64,000 bases of DNA from Mucilaginibacter achroorhodeus (GTDB taxonomy: Bacteria > Bacteroidota > Bacteroidia > Sphingobacteriales > Sphingobacteriaceae): the NCBI RefSeq assembly GCF_007846095.1, contig NZ_VOEI01000008.1:93002-157001 (forward strand). Reading direction: 5' to 3'. The notes below the pieces were generated by a model. The model was given only the letters and a program-made list of their open reading frames with translations, ran no database searches and was not told where the DNA came from. Positions within the stretch are counted from its first letter, which is position 1; each line of letters begins with the position of its first letter. A program made the translations under genes and the position numbers. Of the stretch, positions 41,984 to 49,539 are shown piece by piece.

Positions 41984-43105
41984 TTATGTGTTAATGGTTA
42001 AGTATTTACCTTGAAGGATAGTTGCAAGTGCTTTAAAATCAGCATCAAAAACTACCAGATCGGCATCAAAACCCGCGCGGATGATTCCTTTAGTTTCTTT
42101 TTTAGCTAACTGCGCCGGATAAAGCGAAGCCATATTTACTGCCTCTGCCAAACCGATTCCCACTTTCTCCACGCAGTTCTGTACGGCCTTCAGCATGGTA
42201 AGGCTGGAGCCTGATAAAGTGCCATCGGGCATTACGTATTTATCTCCCTCCAGGCGGTGCTGGTAAGCACCTTCCGTAGCGGCAGTAACAGCATCGGTTA
42301 TCAGGAATAGCTTATCGCCCAGTTCGCGCTTTGCCAGTCGTATCATAGGCCAGTCTACATGGTTACCGTCAGCAACTATGCTGGTATACGGGCGTTCCTC
42401 AAAAATAGCGGGGATATAGCCCGGTTCGCGATGGTGCATCTGCGGCATTGCATTGAACAAATGCGTTACCGCCGGGATAGGTTTGTTTAAGAAACCTTTT
42501 CCTTGCTCATAAGTAGCATTACTATGGCCGGAAGATACTATAATGCCTTGGCCGTGCAGGTAGTCTATCACTTCCTCGTCCTGCAACTCCGGCGCTATCG
42601 TTATCATGGTGATCACGCCCTCCGCCCGCTCTATCCAGCCCTTAACCTCTGCCAAAGTTGCTTTCTTAATATATTTTTCAGGATGCGCGCCCCGCTTTGC
42701 AGCGTTTAGATACGGCCCCTCGAGGTGTACGCCCCAAAAGTTGCCGCGTGCTTTGCTGCGGTATGCCTTTGCGGCATCTATACCCGCCTCTACAATGTCA
42801 TTAGTATTTGTACCGATGGTAGCAAAGAAACCTGTGGTACCCTGGTTAAGCAGGTCATCTTCCATTCGTAACAGCGCCGCTTCTTCCGGCTTACCCGCAA
42901 AAAGTTTACCGCCGCTGCCGTAGATCTGCAGATCAATAAACCCGGGTGCAAGGTAAGCGCCATTAAGGTCTTGCTTAGAAGCCTCAGCAGGGATGGCCTG
43001 CTCATCAATAATAGCCTTTATCTTGTTGCCTTCGATAAGGACAGCCTTGCCTGCGGTAATGGTACCGTTGGTGATGAGTTGAAGATTGTGAAGTGCTGTG
43101 ATCAT
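41984..43105 (-). CDS. nagA: N-acetylglucosamine-6-phosphate deacetylase
   Basis: A 373-residue amidohydrolase. GFIDLQIYGSGG replaces the more usual GxIDxHxHG start (FIDLQIYG here has Gln-Ile for His-x-His, as in the NagA family). HLEGPYLNAAKRGAHPEKYI has the metal glutamate, SSGHSNATYEQG and AVTHLFNAMPQMHHREPG hold metal histidines, and LITDAVTAA contains the catalytic aspartate. It recycles GlcNAc-6-P from cell-wall or chitin. The deacetylated product would enter amino-sugar metabolism. Confidence 0.93.
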   Translation of the reverse strand: MITALHNLQLITNGTITAGKAVLIEGNKIKAIIDEQAIPAEASKQDLNGAYLAPGFIDLQIYGSGGKLFAGKPEEAALLRMEDDLLNQGTTGFFATIGTNTNDIVEAGIDAAKAYRSKARGNFWGVHLEGPYLNAAKRGAHPEKYIKKATLAEVKGWIERAEGVITMITIAPELQDEEVIDYLHGQGIIVSSGHSNATYEQGKGFLNKPIPAVTHLFNAMPQMHHREPGYIPAIFEERPYTSIVADGNHVDWPMIRLAKRELGDKLFLITDAVTAATEGAYQHRLEGDKYVMPDGTLSGSSLTMLKAVQNCVEKVGIGLAEAVNMASLYPAQLAKKETKGIIRAGFDADLVVFDADFKALATILQGKYLTINT

Positions 43106-43215
43106 GGGTAGATAGCCCCCTCTAAATCGCCCCCGTTAGGGGAGACTTTTGTTTTTAATTGTGAATGTCCCTTTTACAACAAAGCCCTCCCTACCGGGGA
43201 AGGTTGGGTGGGGCA
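43106..43215. repeat. Short inverted repeats of the 'cccctctaaatc ... ggggaga' family
   Basis: About 110 bases between tsf and nagA with 'ccccctctaaatcgcccccg' and 'ccctccctaccggggaaggt' modules, related in wording to the hairpin at 24664-24695. These look like copies of a small dispersed repeat. Confidence 0.55.
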
Positions 43216-43251
43216 AACAAAAAAAATCCCCCTCGGTAAGCCGAGGGGGAT
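43213..43251 (-). terminator. Terminator of the rplM-rpsI-rpsB-tsf operon
   Basis: Perfect stem atccccctcgg (43226-43236) / ccgagggggat (43241-43251) with loop taag; on the minus strand it is followed by a run of eight T residues. It lies 8 bases after the tsf stop codon. Confidence 0.92.
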
Positions 43252-43258
43252 AATATGA

Positions 43259-44110
43259 TTAAGCTCCTAAAGCAACTCGCTTAAATGCGGTAACAGTAAG
43301 GCCTTTTTCAACAGTATCAAGGAACTGGCTAACATTCTTAGAAGAATCTTTAACAAACTCCTGATTTAATAAAGTTGAGTCTTTGTAGAATTTGTTCAGT
43401 TTACCTGCAGCAATTTTCTCAACCATTTCTTCCGGTTTACCTTCTGCACGGATCTGATCTTTAGCAATAGCTAACTCACGCTCAATAGTAGTTGAGTCAA
43501 CGCCGTCTTTATCAACAGCAACCGGGCTCATTGCAGCAATTTGCATTGCAACATCTTTACCGGCTTCATCAACACCATTAGCGTTTTTGTTTAATGCTAC
43601 CAATACAGCTAAACGGAAGTTACCGTGGATGTAAGCAACAACTTTTTCGCCTTCTAAAACTTCGTATTTAGATACACCGATCTTCTCGCCGATCTTGCCT
43701 GTTTTGTCAACAGTGGCATCACCAATTTTAACACGGGCGTTCTCAACATCAATTTCTAAAGCGTTAAGCTCTTCAAGTGATTTTGGGTTACCTTGTACAG
43801 CAGCGTTAGCTATCTCGTTGCCAAAAGCAACAAATTCAGCGTTCTTAGCTACGAAATCGGTTTCGCAGTTAAGCTCGATGATAACACCACGTTTGCCATC
43901 TTCTGAAGTACGCGCAATAACAACACCTTCGTTTGACTCACGGTCCTGGCGGCTTGCAGCAACTTTAGCGCCTTTTTTTCTTAAGTAATCAATTGCAGCT
44001 TCAAAATCACCGTTGGTTTCAGTTAAAGCTTTTTTGCAATCCATCATACCTGCACCGGTTTGCTGGCGCAGTTTATTTACGTCTGATGCAGAAATTTGTA
44101 CTGTAGACAT
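43259..44110 (-). CDS. tsf: Elongation factor Ts
   Basis: A 283-residue nucleotide exchange factor for EF-Tu. The N-terminal UBA-like domain has VNKLRQQTGAGMMDCKKALT, and the core has the TDFVAKN motif in IIELNCETDFVAKNAEFVAF. The C-terminal part YKDSTLLNQEFVKDSSKNV is standard. Last gene of the ribosomal operon, separated from rpsB by quasi-palindrome H. Confidence 0.97.
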   Translation of the reverse strand: MSTVQISASDVNKLRQQTGAGMMDCKKALTETNGDFEAAIDYLRKKGAKVAASRQDRESNEGVVIARTSEDGKRGVIIELNCETDFVAKNAEFVAFGNEIANAAVQGNPKSLEELNALEIDVENARVKIGDATVDKTGKIGEKIGVSKYEVLEGEKVVAYIHGNFRLAVLVALNKNANGVDEAGKDVAMQIAAMSPVAVDKDGVDSTTIERELAIAKDQIRAEGKPEEMVEKIAAGKLNKFYKDSTLLNQEFVKDSSKNVSQFLDTVEKGLTVTAFKRVALGA

Positions 44111-44118
44111 TTTATTTT

Positions 44119-44198
44119 ATGTTAAATGTTATAAAGTTGAAAGGTTACAAGGTTGAAACATTAAAACATTCCAACCTTGCAACCTTACAACATTAAAT
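44119..44198. repeat. Quasi-palindromic intergenic element, locus H
   Basis: Left arm 44119-44163 and right arm 44164-44198 consist of words like aaggttacaaggttg and are complementary; aatgttataaagttgaaagg (from 44125) matches the complement of the right arm at 19 of 22 positions in its core. There is almost no loop. It lies within the ribosomal operon, 8 bases upstream of the tsf start codon. Confidence 0.8.
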
Positions 44199-44203
44199 AA
44201 ATA

Positions 44204-45040
44204 TTACTCTTCTGTAGATTCAGCAGTTGGAGTACCAGCCTCAGCTTCTTCGGCTACTCTTTTTGCGCCACGGCCACCTGAAGTTGTTTCAGGAGCGTCA
44301 GCTTTCGCTTTAGCAGCAGCTGCTTCTTTTTCAGTTTCGTCTTCTTTTTCGCGTTTGCGCTCATCCAAACCTTCTTCGATAGCCTTGATGATGATACCGG
44401 TGATCAATGAAATTGATTTTGTAGCGTCATCGTTAGCCGGGATAGGGAAGTCGATGTTAGATGGGTCAGAGTTAGTATCAACCATCGCAAAAGTTGGGAT
44501 GTTAAGCTTTAAAGCTTCAGATACTGCAATGTGCTCTTTCTTAACGTCAATAAGGAATAATGCTGCAGGTAAACGGTTCAAATCAGCGATACCACCTAAA
44601 AGGGTCTCTAATTTAATACGCTCACGTTGTATCATTAAACGCTCTTTCTTAGAAAGGATAGCGTAAGTACCGTCTTTGGTCAATTTATCGATGTTTGACA
44701 TCTTTTTGATCGACTTGCGTACGGTTGCAAAGTTAGTTAACATACCACCTAACCAACGCTCGGTTACGAACGGCATGTTTACGCTCTTAGCTTGTTCGGC
44801 AACAATATCCTTAGCTTGTTTTTTAGTAGCTACGAATAATACTTTGCGGCCTGATTTTACTATTTGTTTGATAGCAGCAGCGGCTTCTTCAACCTTTGCT
44901 AATGTTTTATTTAAATCGATAATGTGGATACCGTTACGCTCCATGAAAATGTACTGAGACATTTTCGGATCCCATTTGCGGGTAAGGTGACCAAAGTGTA
45001 CACCTGCATCCAGTAAATCCTGATATGTTGTTCTTGCCAT
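44204..45040 (-). CDS. rpsB: 30S ribosomal protein S2 (uS2)
   Basis: A 278-residue S2 protein. DLLDAGVHFGHLTRKWDPKM, VTERWLGGMLTNFATVRKSI and IPTFAMVDTNSDPSNIDFPI are S2 signatures. The C-terminus is extended by an Ala/Glu-rich tail (EKEAAAAKAKADAPETTSGG), common in Bacteroidota S2. A strong Shine-Dalgarno sequence AAAGGAGG precedes the start, unusual for this phylum. Confidence 0.97.
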   Translation of the reverse strand: MARTTYQDLLDAGVHFGHLTRKWDPKMSQYIFMERNGIHIIDLNKTLAKVEEAAAAIKQIVKSGRKVLFVATKKQAKDIVAEQAKSVNMPFVTERWLGGMLTNFATVRKSIKKMSNIDKLTKDGTYAILSKKERLMIQRERIKLETLLGGIADLNRLPAALFLIDVKKEHIAVSEALKLNIPTFAMVDTNSDPSNIDFPIPANDDATKSISLITGIIIKAIEEGLDERKREKEDETEKEAAAAKAKADAPETTSGGRGAKRVAEEAEAGTPTAESTEE

Positions 45041-45049
45041 TGTTTGTTT

Positions 45050-45057
45050 CCTCCTTT
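45050..45057 (-). promoter_or_regulatory. Strong Shine-Dalgarno sequence of rpsB
   Basis: On the minus strand AAAGGAGG ends 9 bases before the ATG. Most genes in this window have no such sequence, so it stands out. Confidence 0.8.
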
Positions 45058-45061
45058 GAAA

Positions 45062-45448
45062 TTAACGTTTACTGAATTGGAATTTTCTACGAGCTTTTCT
45101 ACGACCTGGTTTCTTACGCTCAACCATACGGTCATCACGTGTCATTAAACCTTTAGCGCGCAGAGCTGGTTTTTTCTCAGCATCCAGTTCAACAATGGCT
45201 TTAGCGATAGCTAAACGAACGGCTTCTGCCTGTCCTTTTACACCACCACCTGCTACGTTTACAACAACATCAAATTTACCAGTTGAGCCAGAAACTTCTG
45301 TAGACTGGGTAACGATGTATTGTAAAGGCAATGTAGGGAAGTACTCTTTGTAATCTTTACCGTTAACGGTAATGGCACCGTTGCCCTCGCTTAAGTAGAT
45401 GCGGGCAACAGCTGTTTTTCTTCTGCCTGAAGTGTTAGTTGTTGGCAT
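45062..45448 (-). CDS. rpsI: 30S ribosomal protein S9 (uS9)
   Basis: A 128-residue S9 protein. GRRKTAVARIYLSEGNGAIT begins the domain, and the basic C-terminus ERKKPGRRKARRKFQFSKR, ending in Lys-Arg, contacts the P-site tRNA. It lies between rplM and rpsB in the usual order, with AAAGGAGA upstream (45459-45466). Confidence 0.97.
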   Translation of the reverse strand: MPTTNTSGRRKTAVARIYLSEGNGAITVNGKDYKEYFPTLPLQYIVTQSTEVSGSTGKFDVVVNVAGGGVKGQAEAVRLAIAKAIVELDAEKKPALRAKGLMTRDDRMVERKKPGRRKARRKFQFSKR

Positions 45449-45458
45449 TGTGTTTTTT

Positions 45459-45466
45459 CTCCTTTG
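45459..45466 (-). promoter_or_regulatory. Strong Shine-Dalgarno sequence of rpsI
   Basis: On the minus strand AAAGGAGA ends 10 bases before the rpsI ATG. Confidence 0.75.
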
Positions 45467-45477
45467 AAAATAAAAAG

Positions 45478-45915
45478 TTAAACGGTTTTAGGATTTTGAG
45501 CTGCGTGTGGATGCTCTGCACCAGCGTAAACATGCAGGTTGCCATAGATAGCACGGCCCAAACGGTTTTTAGGTAACATACCACGAACTGCTTTTTCAAT
45601 TACACGTTCCGGATGTTTTGCCATTAACTCCTTAGGAGAAATGAAACGCTGACCACCTGGGTAACCAGTGTAAGAAACGTATTGCTTGGTAGCAAATTTG
45701 TCTCCGGTCAGTTTTACCTTGTCTGCATTAATAACGATAACGTTATCACCGCAGTCTACGTTCGGGGTGAACCCTGGCTTATGTTTACCTCTGATCATCA
45801 TAGCGATCTTAGTACACAAGCGCCCCAAAATCTCATTGTTTGCATCAACAACAACCCATTCTTTATTAACGGTTTTCTTGTTGGCTGAGACAGTTTTGTA
45901 ACTTAACGTATTCAC
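45478..45915 (-). CDS. rplM: 50S ribosomal protein L13 (uL13)
   Basis: A 145-residue L13 protein. WVVVDANNEILGRLCTKIAM, LRGKHKPGFTPNVDCGD-like segment (MIRGKHKPGFTPNVDCGDNV) and GMLPKNRLGRAIYGNLHVY are family signatures. First gene of the rplM-rpsI-rpsB-tsf operon, with a good promoter upstream (45970-46000). Confidence 0.97.
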   Translation of the reverse strand: MNTLSYKTVSANKKTVNKEWVVVDANNEILGRLCTKIAMMIRGKHKPGFTPNVDCGDNVIVINADKVKLTGDKFATKQYVSYTGYPGGQRFISPKELMAKHPERVIEKAVRGMLPKNRLGRAIYGNLHVYAGAEHPHAAQNPKTV

Positions 45916-45969
45916 TTGCTTTAAATTAAATAATTAAACGTTTTTGTAAACCCCGCATTTTCGGGACTG

Positions 45970-46000
45970 CAAAGATACGCTTAATTGTTTAATTTACAAG
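45970..46000 (-). promoter_or_regulatory. Promoter of the rplM operon
   Basis: Minus-strand -7 element TATCTTTG (45970-45977), 19 bases, and a CTTG -33 box (45997-46000). This is the closest match in the window to the TTTG-N19-TAnnTTTG consensus. Confidence 0.75.
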
Positions 46001-46047
46001 CGGGTTGTAATTTATTTTGGAGGGACGGTATAACCTTACTCAACCAA

Positions 46048-46608
46048 CTACATTTGCTTGATGAGCTTATTAATTTCAGTCATATTGGGATAAACAACAC
46101 CAACAATTATATCTTCCCGAACCGGACTGTAATTTTTATTCCCCACACTGAACCAGACAAGCCCTTCTCCTTCCTGTGTTAAATAAACAAGTCTTTCCTT
46201 TGCCGAAGACTCAATTACATAAGTGCGAAACTTAAAATCTCCCCTAACGGGTATATTGGGTTTAACAATTTGCGGATCTTTTTTAATCGTATCGATGTAC
46301 ACCTCTTTATTTGCTAAAAGCGTATCTACATACGATATACTTTCTATTTGATAGAGATATTGTTTGGCTTTGCTATTATACCATCTACTAATCACGTGGT
46401 TATTAATTTTGCGCTTGGAAAACTTATAACCATTTAAATCAAGAGAAGCGTATCGATCAAAAGCCCTAAGTTTTATTATGGCATCCTTCTCCAAATACAC
46501 GCCATGATCTTTTAGTCTTCTCCTGTCATTTTTCAAGTCATTCTTCAGAGCAAGTTTATCAACGCCGAAGAATATTATCATGAACCATATCAGTGATATT
46601 CTTGCCAT
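46048..46608 (-). CDS. Hypothetical protein with N-terminal hydrophobic segment, 186 aa
   Basis: A basic, AT-rich-coded protein that starts MARISLIWFMIIFFGVDKLA, a possible signal or anchor segment. The remainder is rich in Lys, Tyr and Ile, with a segment DFKFRTYVIESSAKERLVYL. No family is recognised. Its start lies 3 bases after the stop codon of the aldo-keto reductase, on the same strand, so they are probably co-transcribed. Base composition is lower in GC than its neighbour and suggests separate origin. Confidence 0.6.
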   Translation of the reverse strand: MARISLIWFMIIFFGVDKLALKNDLKNDRRRLKDHGVYLEKDAIIKLRAFDRYASLDLNGYKFSKRKINNHVISRWYNSKAKQYLYQIESISYVDTLLANKEVYIDTIKKDPQIVKPNIPVRGDFKFRTYVIESSAKERLVYLTQEGEGLVWFSVGNKNYSPVREDIIVGVVYPNMTEINKLIKQM

Positions 46609-46611
46609 ACT

Positions 46612-47631
46612 CTACCGCTTCTCCACCTTATCATAAAACCCGCCGAACGAATTCATCTTCACGGCATCCTCGTTAAAGAAATCGCCGGGGAAGCCTAATT
46701 CAATTTTGCTGGCTTCGTCGAGTTTGGCAATGTGCTGCTCCGTGAGAGTTACATCTACGGTTTTCAGGTTATCTTTAAGCTGGTCAACTTTGGTGGCACC
46801 TACAATTGGGATGCATTGAAAACCTTTACTCATGGTCCATTGCAGCGCAACGTGGCTTTCTGATACGCCTAACTCCTGTGCTATTTCCATTACTACACGA
46901 GTGATCTGCTCCGCTTTTTCATTGAGGCGTTTGCTGTCGGGTTTAATGCGTCCTTTTTCGCCTTTAAGGTATTTACCGGTCAGCGCTCCGCCGGCAAGTG
47001 GTGCCCATGGTGTAACCGTCATACCGAAGTGTTTGGCCATTGGTATCAGTTCGCGCTCGGCAGTACGTGCAAGCAAACTATATTCCACCTGTAAAGCAAT
47101 AAACTGGCTCCAGCCCATCAGCTCGGCGAGGGTGTTCCCTTTTGCCACTACCCATGCAGGAGTATCGCTTATGGCGGCGTAATTTATCTTTCCCTGGCGT
47201 ATCAGGTCGTCCATACCACGCAGCACCTCGTCAATAGGTGTAATATCATCCCAAATGTGCAGGTAAAGCACATCTATAAAATCGGTTTTTAAACGCTTAA
47301 GGCTTTCCTCAACGCTGCGCATCATGTTTTTGCGGTTATTGCCGCTGGCGTTAACATTGGTTTGGTTATCCTTCAAAGTATATTTTGTAGCCACTACAAA
47401 ATGGTCACGGTCATGGTTGCTCAGGTAATCGCCTATGATCTTTTCGCTGGTGCCCAGTTTGTAAATATTGGCCGTATCCAGGAAATTGCCACCTGCTTCG
47501 GCATAGGCATCCATTATTTTAAAACTGGTATCAGCATCCGCGCCCCAGCCTGCCTCGGTGCCAAAGCCCATGGTGCCTAAACAAAGTTCGGATACTTTAA
47601 GGCCAGAGCGGCCCAGCAATTTGTATTTCAT
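46612..47631 (-). CDS. Aldo/keto reductase
   Basis: A 339-residue NADPH-dependent reductase with the AKR (TIM barrel) fold. It begins MKYKLLGRSGLKVSELCLGT, has GGNFLDTANIYKLGTSEKII (catalytic Asp-Tyr), LKRLKTDFIDVLYLHIWDD (catalytic His) and ends with QCIPIVGATKVDQLKDNL, the NADP-binding part. Substrate unknown. The downstream gene 46048-46608 is likely in the same unit. Confidence 0.93.
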   Translation of the reverse strand: MKYKLLGRSGLKVSELCLGTMGFGTEAGWGADADTSFKIMDAYAEAGGNFLDTANIYKLGTSEKIIGDYLSNHDRDHFVVATKYTLKDNQTNVNASGNNRKNMMRSVEESLKRLKTDFIDVLYLHIWDDITPIDEVLRGMDDLIRQGKINYAAISDTPAWVVAKGNTLAELMGWSQFIALQVEYSLLARTAERELIPMAKHFGMTVTPWAPLAGGALTGKYLKGEKGRIKPDSKRLNEKAEQITRVVMEIAQELGVSESHVALQWTMSKGFQCIPIVGATKVDQLKDNLKTVDVTLTEQHIAKLDEASKIELGFPGDFFNEDAVKMNSFGGFYDKVEKR

Positions 47632-47746
47632 AGCATTAGTATTTATAAGTTAACGGCATCGCAAAGCTGCTGTTTTAAAACTTTAAATAAAAGGTGCATT
47701 AAACAATCCCGCCTGGCCGCTTGTAACTAATAAAACGCATGAACAA

Positions 47747-48073
47747 ATGAAGACCATCACCCTGCATAAACCCATAGAAACAGAAAAGCTGTATAACCAT
47801 ATCAAAGACCAGCTTAACCCGCTGTTTCGTAAACAACGCCAAAGCGATCTGGAGTTTCTGGTTGAAAACACGCCTGAAGGCATCAAGATTCTCCAGCCGG
47901 AATTTTACGACGGCCCTTTATACACCATTGCCGTGCAGGACGATGAGCTATGGATTACCCGCAACGAAAATTATGTTGACGATGTAAACTCTGTAACCAT
48001 TGAATCTATCCTCAATTTGCTTTTTGATGACCTTTCAGGAAAATTAGGGACAGACCTGGTGGAAGAAGGGTAA
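47747..48073 (+). CDS. Hypothetical protein, 108 aa
   Basis: A small acidic soluble protein with helical and beta segments (LYNHIKDQLNPLFRKQRQSD; GPLYTIAVQDDELWITRNEN) and no signal peptide. It is divergent from the aldo-keto reductase with a 115-base gap. No family recognised. Composition is normal for coding sequence here, which supports it being real. Confidence 0.6.
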   Translation: MKTITLHKPIETEKLYNHIKDQLNPLFRKQRQSDLEFLVENTPEGIKILQPEFYDGPLYTIAVQDDELWITRNENYVDDVNSVTIESILNLLFDDLSGKLGTDLVEEG

Positions 48074-48093
48074 TATCGGGTAGCTCCTACGGA

Positions 48094-48390
48094 GCAAATA
48101 AATCCCGCTGATTGATTTGCTTCAAAGCGGCAGCTCCTACGGAGCAAAAACAAAACTGTAAACTAATACAGGACGATTGTTAGCAAGGTAAGTTTTAATA
48201 TGTCCCATCGGGGCTACCGCTTCATAGGATCTCTAATAAAAGCAAATAAATACCGCTGATTGATTTGCTACAAAGCGACAGCTCCTACGGAGCAAAAACA
48301 AACTGTAAACTAATACAGGACGATCGTTAAGCAAGGTAAGTTTTAATATGTCCCATCGGGGCTACCGCTTCGTAGAACCGCTAAATAAAA
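48094..48390. repeat. 148-bp tandem repeat, two copies
   Basis: Copy 1 spans 48094-48241 and copy 2 about 48242-48390, with only a few differences and a period of 148. Each copy contains the palindrome gctcctacggagc and the half tgtcccatcggggctaccgc. An extra gctcctacggagc occurs before copy 1 (48083-48095), and gctccgtaggagc at 57778-57790. There is no open frame. This is the only long direct tandem repeat in the window. Confidence 0.88.
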
Positions 48391-48447
48391 TTCGTGTGCC
48401 TTTTTTATAGGCTACCATGAAAGAAGAAGCGAGATCCATGACACAAT

Positions 48448-48477
48448 AAAGCCCTCTTTGCTAACAAAGAGGGCTTT
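48448..48477. terminator. Terminator next to the desaturase gene
   Basis: Perfect stem aaagccctctttg / caaagagggcttt with a 4-base loop. It lies 42 bases after the desaturase stop codon on the minus strand. Confidence 0.8.
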
Positions 48478-48518
48478 ATAATATCTGTGGTGACTTCGGA
48501 CTAAAGACTCAAGACTTA

Positions 48519-49499
48519 TTATCCGTCTATCCAGCTGAACTTATACTCCAGCATTGGGTTTTTCATACGTTCGGCAACGCGTAATAACCTGTCCGGCAGG
48601 GCCATAATATAATCGCGGGCTTTTTCACCGTCTTCTTTAAGGTCGGTAACGCTGGCAATGTGCCAATCGGTTATCAGCTCTTTAAGTATATCAACATAAT
48701 CAATAGCCGTATAAACGCCCAAACGTTGTGCTGCATCGGTAAAGTGGCCAAAGGTTTGGCCTATTTTTAAACCTACTTCTCTAAGGAAGTGAGCCGGCAT
48801 TACAATCTTCTTGCGCATCATATCCTCAAAAGCCAGCATGGCTTCGTTGGCATCAACCTCAAAAGTACGCTCGATAAAATATTTATAGGCTTTGGCATGG
48901 CGTGCTTCGTCACTGGCAATTACACCACACATTTTTGATAACAAGGTATCGCCTGCCTTTTTAGCATGAGATGCCACCCTGCGGTGAGATACGTTGGTTG
49001 CCAATTCCTGGAAAGATGTGTAGATGAAGTTACGATATGGATCATGCCCGGTGCCAATATCAAAACCATCAGCAATTAAGTACTGGGTTGATACCTCCAT
49101 GGCGCGCATGTTAACGCGGCCGCTCAAATAAAGGTATTTGTTCAGCAGGTCGCCGTGGCGGTTTTCCTCGGCAGTCCAGTGGCGGGTCCATTTCATCCAA
49201 CCACCTTCTTCGTCATCGCTAACCCCTTCAACCATGGTTAACCACGATTCGTAAGTAGGCAAAGCTTCTTCGGTGATGGTATCACCAATTAACACAGCAA
49301 CCAGATCATATGACAGGCCTTGCGCACTTTCCTGCAATTCTTTTATTTCGCTAAAAAAAGTCTCACGCGATGCATCAGGCAAAAAGTCTGATGGCTGCCA
49401 AATGGTATCGATGGGCTTTAAGTACTCGTTCATCTTTTCAAGCATGAACTTTTCTATATGCTTCATCACCTCGCGTCGTTTTTCTTCGAAAAATTTCAT
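48519..49499 (-). CDS. Acyl-[acyl-carrier-protein] desaturase
   Basis: A 326-residue soluble di-iron enzyme that makes unsaturated acyl chains. Iron ligands are visible as WTAEENRHGDLLNKYLYLSG and SDEARHAKAYKYFIE, the two E-x-x-H motifs of stearoyl-ACP desaturase-type enzymes. Length is close to the plant and actinobacterial family. It sets membrane lipid composition. A TACCTTTG -7 element lies at 49517-49524. Confidence 0.92.
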   Translation of the reverse strand: MKFFEEKRREVMKHIEKFMLEKMNEYLKPIDTIWQPSDFLPDASRETFFSEIKELQESAQGLSYDLVAVLIGDTITEEALPTYESWLTMVEGVSDDEEGGWMKWTRHWTAEENRHGDLLNKYLYLSGRVNMRAMEVSTQYLIADGFDIGTGHDPYRNFIYTSFQELATNVSHRRVASHAKKAGDTLLSKMCGVIASDEARHAKAYKYFIERTFEVDANEAMLAFEDMMRKKIVMPAHFLREVGLKIGQTFGHFTDAAQRLGVYTAIDYVDILKELITDWHIASVTDLKEDGEKARDYIMALPDRLLRVAERMKNPMLEYKFSWIDG

Positions 49500-49516
49500 A
49501 AATACTTATTGGTGTG

Positions 49517-49524
49517 CAAAGGTA
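49517..49524 (-). promoter_or_regulatory. Desaturase promoter, -7 element
   Basis: Minus-strand TACCTTTG matches TAnnTTTG exactly, 17 bases upstream of the ATG at 49499. Confidence 0.6.
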
Positions 49525-49539
49525 CGTAATTTACCCTAT

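Noticed and set aside
48094..48390. CRISPR array
   Set aside because: Only two copies of a 148-bp unit without spacers; no cas genes in the window.
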